The notes under the pieces were generated by a model. It saw nothing but the letters and a program-made list of their open reading frames with translations. It had not been told where the DNA came from and searched no databases. The position numbers were made by a program, and so were the translations under genes. A stretch of 64,000 nt of DNA from Rhizobium etli_C (GTDB taxonomy: Bacteria > Pseudomonadota > Alphaproteobacteria > Rhizobiales > Rhizobiaceae): assembly GCF_014198605.1 (NCBI RefSeq), contig NZ_JACIHU010000001.1; one strand, 5' to 3'. Positions 60,854 through 64,000 of this stretch are shown piece by piece. Numbering within the stretch: the stretch's first letter is position 1; each line of letters opens with the position of its first letter.

Positions 60854-61312
60854 CCGCCACCTATCGGAGTGCGCCGGCAGCGTCGCCGGCGCAGTTCGAC
60901 AGCCCCGATATTTCCGGCGAATCGCCATGCGCATTTGCGCCGGAAATGCCATCACAAGATTTGCCGCAGGACGCTTTTTTGTGGTTCCGGCATTTTCCTT
61001 AGCCGGCAGCGCCCGCAAGCCATTGTAATATCAGCGTTCCCCGGCTTTCCCCAATCTCCACAGGCGCATCCACAAGATGTTGTGGTTAGCAATCAATTAA
61101 AACCCAGCCCTTGACGGAATCAGCTGTTTCAAACTTTACTGTCCCTGATGTTGCGGCGGCGACAGGACCGGAGGTAACGAGCCCGGTTCCCTTTGAAAAT
61201 AGGACGCGGAATCAGGTGCTGCACCGAAAAACGGTTCAGGCCCGACAGGATTTCCGCGCGATTTTCGGCCCCCAAAAAAAGTGACATCGGGACTGGCGAT
61301 AATAAGCTGTTA
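60854..61312. other. Intergenic region upstream of nrdJ
   Basis: No gene in this stretch. A possible promoter, TTGACG (61111-61116) with an 18-base spacer and TTTACT (61135-61140), is visible. No cobalamin riboswitch hallmark was found, although nrdJ encodes a B12 enzyme; that is expected, since such switches repress B12-independent counterparts. Confidence 0.5.
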
Positions 61313-61359
61313 ATACTATATTTAGTGTTTGCAGACACCATCACCACAATATACAGGAA
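61313..61359 (+). promoter_or_regulatory. Putative paired NrdR boxes and -10 element of nrdJ
   Basis: ATACTATATTTAGTGT (61313-61328) matches the NrdR-box consensus ACACTATATATAGTGT at 14 of 16 positions. A weaker copy, CCACAATATACAGGAA (61344-61359), starts exactly 31 bp downstream, about three helical turns, the spacing known for NrdR pairs. The first box contains CTATAT (61316-61321), the alphaproteobacterial -10 consensus, so repression at the promoter is likely. Confidence 0.7.
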
Positions 61360-61478
61360 GGGCATCTCCGGATGACACCCCTGTCACGATACGGAAACGA
61401 GACTGGCTGCACGACTGAATGTGCCGCCGGATAGGAATTTTGCGCCCTGGGGACAGGCGCCAACGCGAGGTCAAGACT

Positions 61479-64000
61479 ATGCGCATCGAACGTCGTTTCA
61501 CGAAGGCCGGCCAAGGCGCCTATGCGGATATCGAATTCCGCAAGGCGACGAGCGAGATCAAGAACCCGGACGGTTCGATCGTGTTCCGCCTCGAGAATAT
61601 CGACGTTCCCGCCCAGTTCTCCCAGGTCGCGACCGATGTTCTGGCGCAGAAGTATTTCCGCAAGGCCGGCGTTCCCACGCGGCTGAAGAAGGTCGAGGAA
61701 AACGACGTTCCTTCCTTCCTGTGGCGCTCCGTTCCCGACGATGCCGCGCTGAAGACCCTGCCTAGGGAAGAGCAGACCGGCTCCGAAATCGATGCGCGCC
61801 AGGTCTTCGACCGCCTCGCCGGCACCTGGACCTATTGGGGCTGGAAGGGCGGCTATTTCTCTTCCGAGGAAGATGCGGCGGCCTTCAAGGACGAGCTTGC
61901 CTATATGCTCGCCACCCAGCGCGTCGCGCCGAACTCGCCGCAATGGTTCAACACCGGCCTGCACTGGGCCTACGGCATCGACGGTCCCGGCCAGGGCCAT
62001 TTCTATGTCGACCCCTTCACCGGCAAGCTGACCAAGTCCAAGTCGGCATACGAACATCCGCAGCCGCATGCCTGCTTCATCCAGTCGGTCGAAGACGATC
62101 TCGTCAACGAGGGCGGCATCATGGATCTCTGGGTGCGTGAAGCGCGCCTGTTCAAATACGGCTCCGGCACCGGCTCCAACTTCTCGATGCTGCGCGGCGA
62201 AGGCGAAAAGCTTTCCGGCGGCGGCCGCTCCTCCGGCCTGATGAGCTTCCTGAAGATCGGCGACCGTGCGGCCGGCGCCATCAAATCGGGCGGCACGACA
62301 CGCCGCGCCGCTAAGATGGTGGTCGTCGATATCGACCATCCCGATATCGAGGAATACATCAACTGGAAGGTCAAGGAAGAGCAGAAGGTCGCGGCCCTCG
62401 TCACCGGCTCGAAGATCGTCGCCCGGCACCTGAAGACAATCATGAAGGCCTGCTTCAATTGCGAAGGCGGCGACAATGGCGATTGCTTCGACCCGGCCAA
62501 GAACCCTGCCCTGAAGCGCGAAATCCGCGCTGCCAAGAAGGACCAGGTTCCTGAGAATTACGTCCAGCGCGTCATCCAGTTCGCCCGCCAGGGCTACAAG
62601 GATCTCGAATTCAAGACCTACGACACGGATTGGGATTCGGAAGCCTATCTCACGGTCTCCGGCCAGAACTCCAACAACTCGGTCTCGATCAAGGACGACT
62701 TCCTGCGCGCCGTCGAAAATGACGGCGAATGGAACCTGACCGCCCGCAAGGACGGCCGGGTGATGAAGACGCTGAAGGCGCGCGATCTCTGGGAAACCAT
62801 TTCCTACGCCGCCTGGGCTTCGGCGGATCCGGGCATCCACTTCAACACGACGATGAACGACTGGCACACCTCGCCGGCCGGCGGCCCGATCCGCGGCTCG
62901 AACCCGTGCTCGGAATACATGTTCCTCGACGACACGGCCTGCAACCTCGCCTCGCTGAACCTTCTGCAGTTCAAGGACAAGGCCACCAAGCGCATCAATA
63001 TCGCCGACTACGAACACGCCGTTCGCCTGTGGACCGTCGTGCTTGAAGTCTCGGTGATGATGGCGCAGTTCCCGTCGAAGCGCATTGCCGAACTCTCCTA
63101 CGAATACCGCACGCTCGGCCTCGGCTATGCCAATATCGGCGGCCTGCTGATGTCTTCGGGCATTCCCTATGACTCCGTCGAAGCCCGCGCCATTGCCGGT
63201 TCGCTGACCGCGATCATGACCGGCATCTGCTATGCGACCTCGGCCGAAATTGCGGCCGAACTCGGCCCCTTCCCGAACTTCGCGCCGAACCGCGAGAGCA
63301 TGCTGCGGGTCATCCGCAACCATCGCCGCGCCGCCTACGGCGAAACCTCTGGCTACGAGGCGCTGTCGATCGACCCGGTCGCGCTGATCCATTCGGAAAA
63401 TCCGGATCAGGATCTCGCAGCCCATGCCAAGTCGGCCTGGGACAAGGCGCTCGAGCTTGGCGAACAGCATGGCTACCGCAATGCGCAGGTCTCCGTTATC
63501 GCGCCGACCGGCACGATCGGCCTCGTCATGGATTGCGACACGACCGGCATCGAGCCCGACTTCGCCCTCGTCAAGTTCAAGAAGCTCGCCGGCGGCGGCT
63601 ACTTCAAGATCATCAACCGCGCCGTGCCGGAAGCCCTGCGCACGCTCGGTTATTCCGAGAGCCAGATCGCCGAGATCGAGGCCTATGCCGTCGGCCACGG
63701 CAACCTGAACCAGGCGCCGGCGATCAACCCGTCGACGCTGAAGGCCAAGGGCTTGACCGATGAGAAGGTGGAAGCCGTCAACGCGGCGCTGAAGAGCGCC
63801 TTCGACATCAAGTTCGTCTTCAACCAGTGGACGCTCGGCGCCGACTTCCTGAAGGAGACGCTGAAGGTTTCCGACGAACAGCTCGCCGATATGAGCTTCA
63901 GCCTGCTCGACCATATGGGCTTCTCGAAGAAGGATATCGAAGCCGCCAACATCCATGTCTGCGGCGCCATGACGCTGGAAGGCGCGCCCTTCCTGAAGGC
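61479..64000 (+). CDS. nrdJ: Vitamin B12-dependent ribonucleotide reductase (class II), 5' part
   Basis: First 840 codons; the gene runs off the right edge (family length about 1,250). It reduces ribonucleotides using adenosylcobalamin, giving dNTPs with or without oxygen, and is the main reductase in rhizobia. Visible motifs: SPQWFNTGLHWAYGI near residue 150, the redox Cys in EHPQPHACFIQS, SGTGSNFSMLRGEGE, the active-site NPCSEYMF near residue 477, and APTGTIGLVMDCDTTGIEPD. ATG 61479 (MRIERRFTKAGQGAY). A weak ribosome-binding site (GCGAGG) and 120 bases of leader separate it from NrdR-box-like sites. Confidence 0.96.
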   Translation, partial: MRIERRFTKAGQGAYADIEFRKATSEIKNPDGSIVFRLENIDVPAQFSQVATDVLAQKYFRKAGVPTRLKKVEENDVPSFLWRSVPDDAALKTLPREEQTGSEIDARQVFDRLAGTWTYWGWKGGYFSSEEDAAAFKDELAYMLATQRVAPNSPQWFNTGLHWAYGIDGPGQGHFYVDPFTGKLTKSKSAYEHPQPHACFIQSVEDDLVNEGGIMDLWVREARLFKYGSGTGSNFSMLRGEGEKLSGGGRSSGLMSFLKIGDRAAGAIKSGGTTRRAAKMVVVDIDHPDIEEYINWKVKEEQKVAALVTGSKIVARHLKTIMKACFNCEGGDNGDCFDPAKNPALKREIRAAKKDQVPENYVQRVIQFARQGYKDLEFKTYDTDWDSEAYLTVSGQNSNNSVSIKDDFLRAVENDGEWNLTARKDGRVMKTLKARDLWETISYAAWASADPGIHFNTTMNDWHTSPAGGPIRGSNPCSEYMFLDDTACNLASLNLLQFKDKATKRINIADYEHAVRLWTVVLEVSVMMAQFPSKRIAELSYEYRTLGLGYANIGGLLMSSGIPYDSVEARAIAGSLTAIMTGICYATSAEIAAELGPFPNFAPNRESMLRVIRNHRRAAYGETSGYEALSIDPVALIHSENPDQDLAAHAKSAWDKALELGEQHGYRNAQVSVIAPTGTIGLVMDCDTTGIEPDFALVKFKKLAGGGYFKIINRAVPEALRTLGYSESQIAEIEAYAVGHGNLNQAPAINPSTLKAKGLTDEKVEAVNAALKSAFDIKFVFNQWTLGADFLKETLKVSDEQLADMSFSLLDHMGFSKKDIEAANIHVCGAMTLEGAPFLK

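Noticed and set aside
60854..61478. Cobalamin riboswitch upstream of nrdJ
   Set aside because: No B12-box-like conserved core was found, and these switches repress B12-independent enzymes rather than NrdJ.
61341..63956. 871-codon minus-strand open frame opposite nrdJ
   Set aside because: Shadow of a strongly conserved gene; no recognisable protein features.

Overview
The window looks like chromosomal DNA from a fast-growing Rhizobium of the R. etli / R. leguminosarum group. The basis is high GC content, alphaproteobacterial gene families (ExoR, PopZ, class II ribonucleotide reductase NrdJ, NasST), the gene order dgt-argS-SPOR protein-nagZ, and rhizobial intergenic palindromic repeats. There is no rRNA, CRISPR, phage or insertion sequence. 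Three tRNAs are present: Cys-GCA, Asn-GUU and Leu-UAA.

Layout. 1-7.0 kb (minus strand): dgt, argS, a giant SPOR-domain protein and nagZ, with divergent erpA and xth. 8.5-16.6 kb (minus): exoR, a FadL-type porin, valS, popZ and an isoaspartyl methyltransferase. 16.8-23.4 kb: an accessory stretch of small secreted, lipoprotein and membrane proteins, CsbD, two convergent paralogous membrane proteins and a candidate sRNA. 23.6-27.7 kb: glycerate kinase, an SDR, a lytic transglycosylase and a 1-Cys peroxiredoxin. 28.1-37.1 kb: a complete nitrate-assimilation module, nasT-nasS and then transporter-nirB-nirD-nasA. 37-49.4 kb: a HAD phosphatase, cyclopropane fatty acid synthase facing an SDR and a ChrR-like protein, cysK-alaX-sseA-GNAT, ald with a divergent Lrp regulator, a DMT transporter and a PilZ protein. 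49.6-64 kb: cpdB, lysR/azoR, fused TetR and SDR remnants, a diguanylate cyclase, hlyU, ilvA, vanZ-like, cinA, Usp, gpt and the first 840 codons of nrdJ.

The best-resolved system is nitrate assimilation. NasS (nitrate sensor) and NasT (ANTAR antiterminator) lie directly upstream of a canonical sigma-54 promoter (30171-30186). That promoter is followed by a leader with two A1/G4 hexaloop hairpins and an intrinsic terminator ending just before the transporter gene. This suggests double control: nitrogen status at initiation and nitrate at antitermination.

Other notable points are a pair of NrdR-box-like sites 31 bp apart upstream of nrdJ, a probable 1-nt frameshift at the start of cfa, a deletion scar joining a 5'-truncated tetR to the last 37 codons of an SDR gene, a ChrR-like protein without its zinc cysteines and without a neighbouring sigma factor, a 160-bp inverted-repeat element, and three very short membrane-protein genes. 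No wholly new multi-gene system was found.
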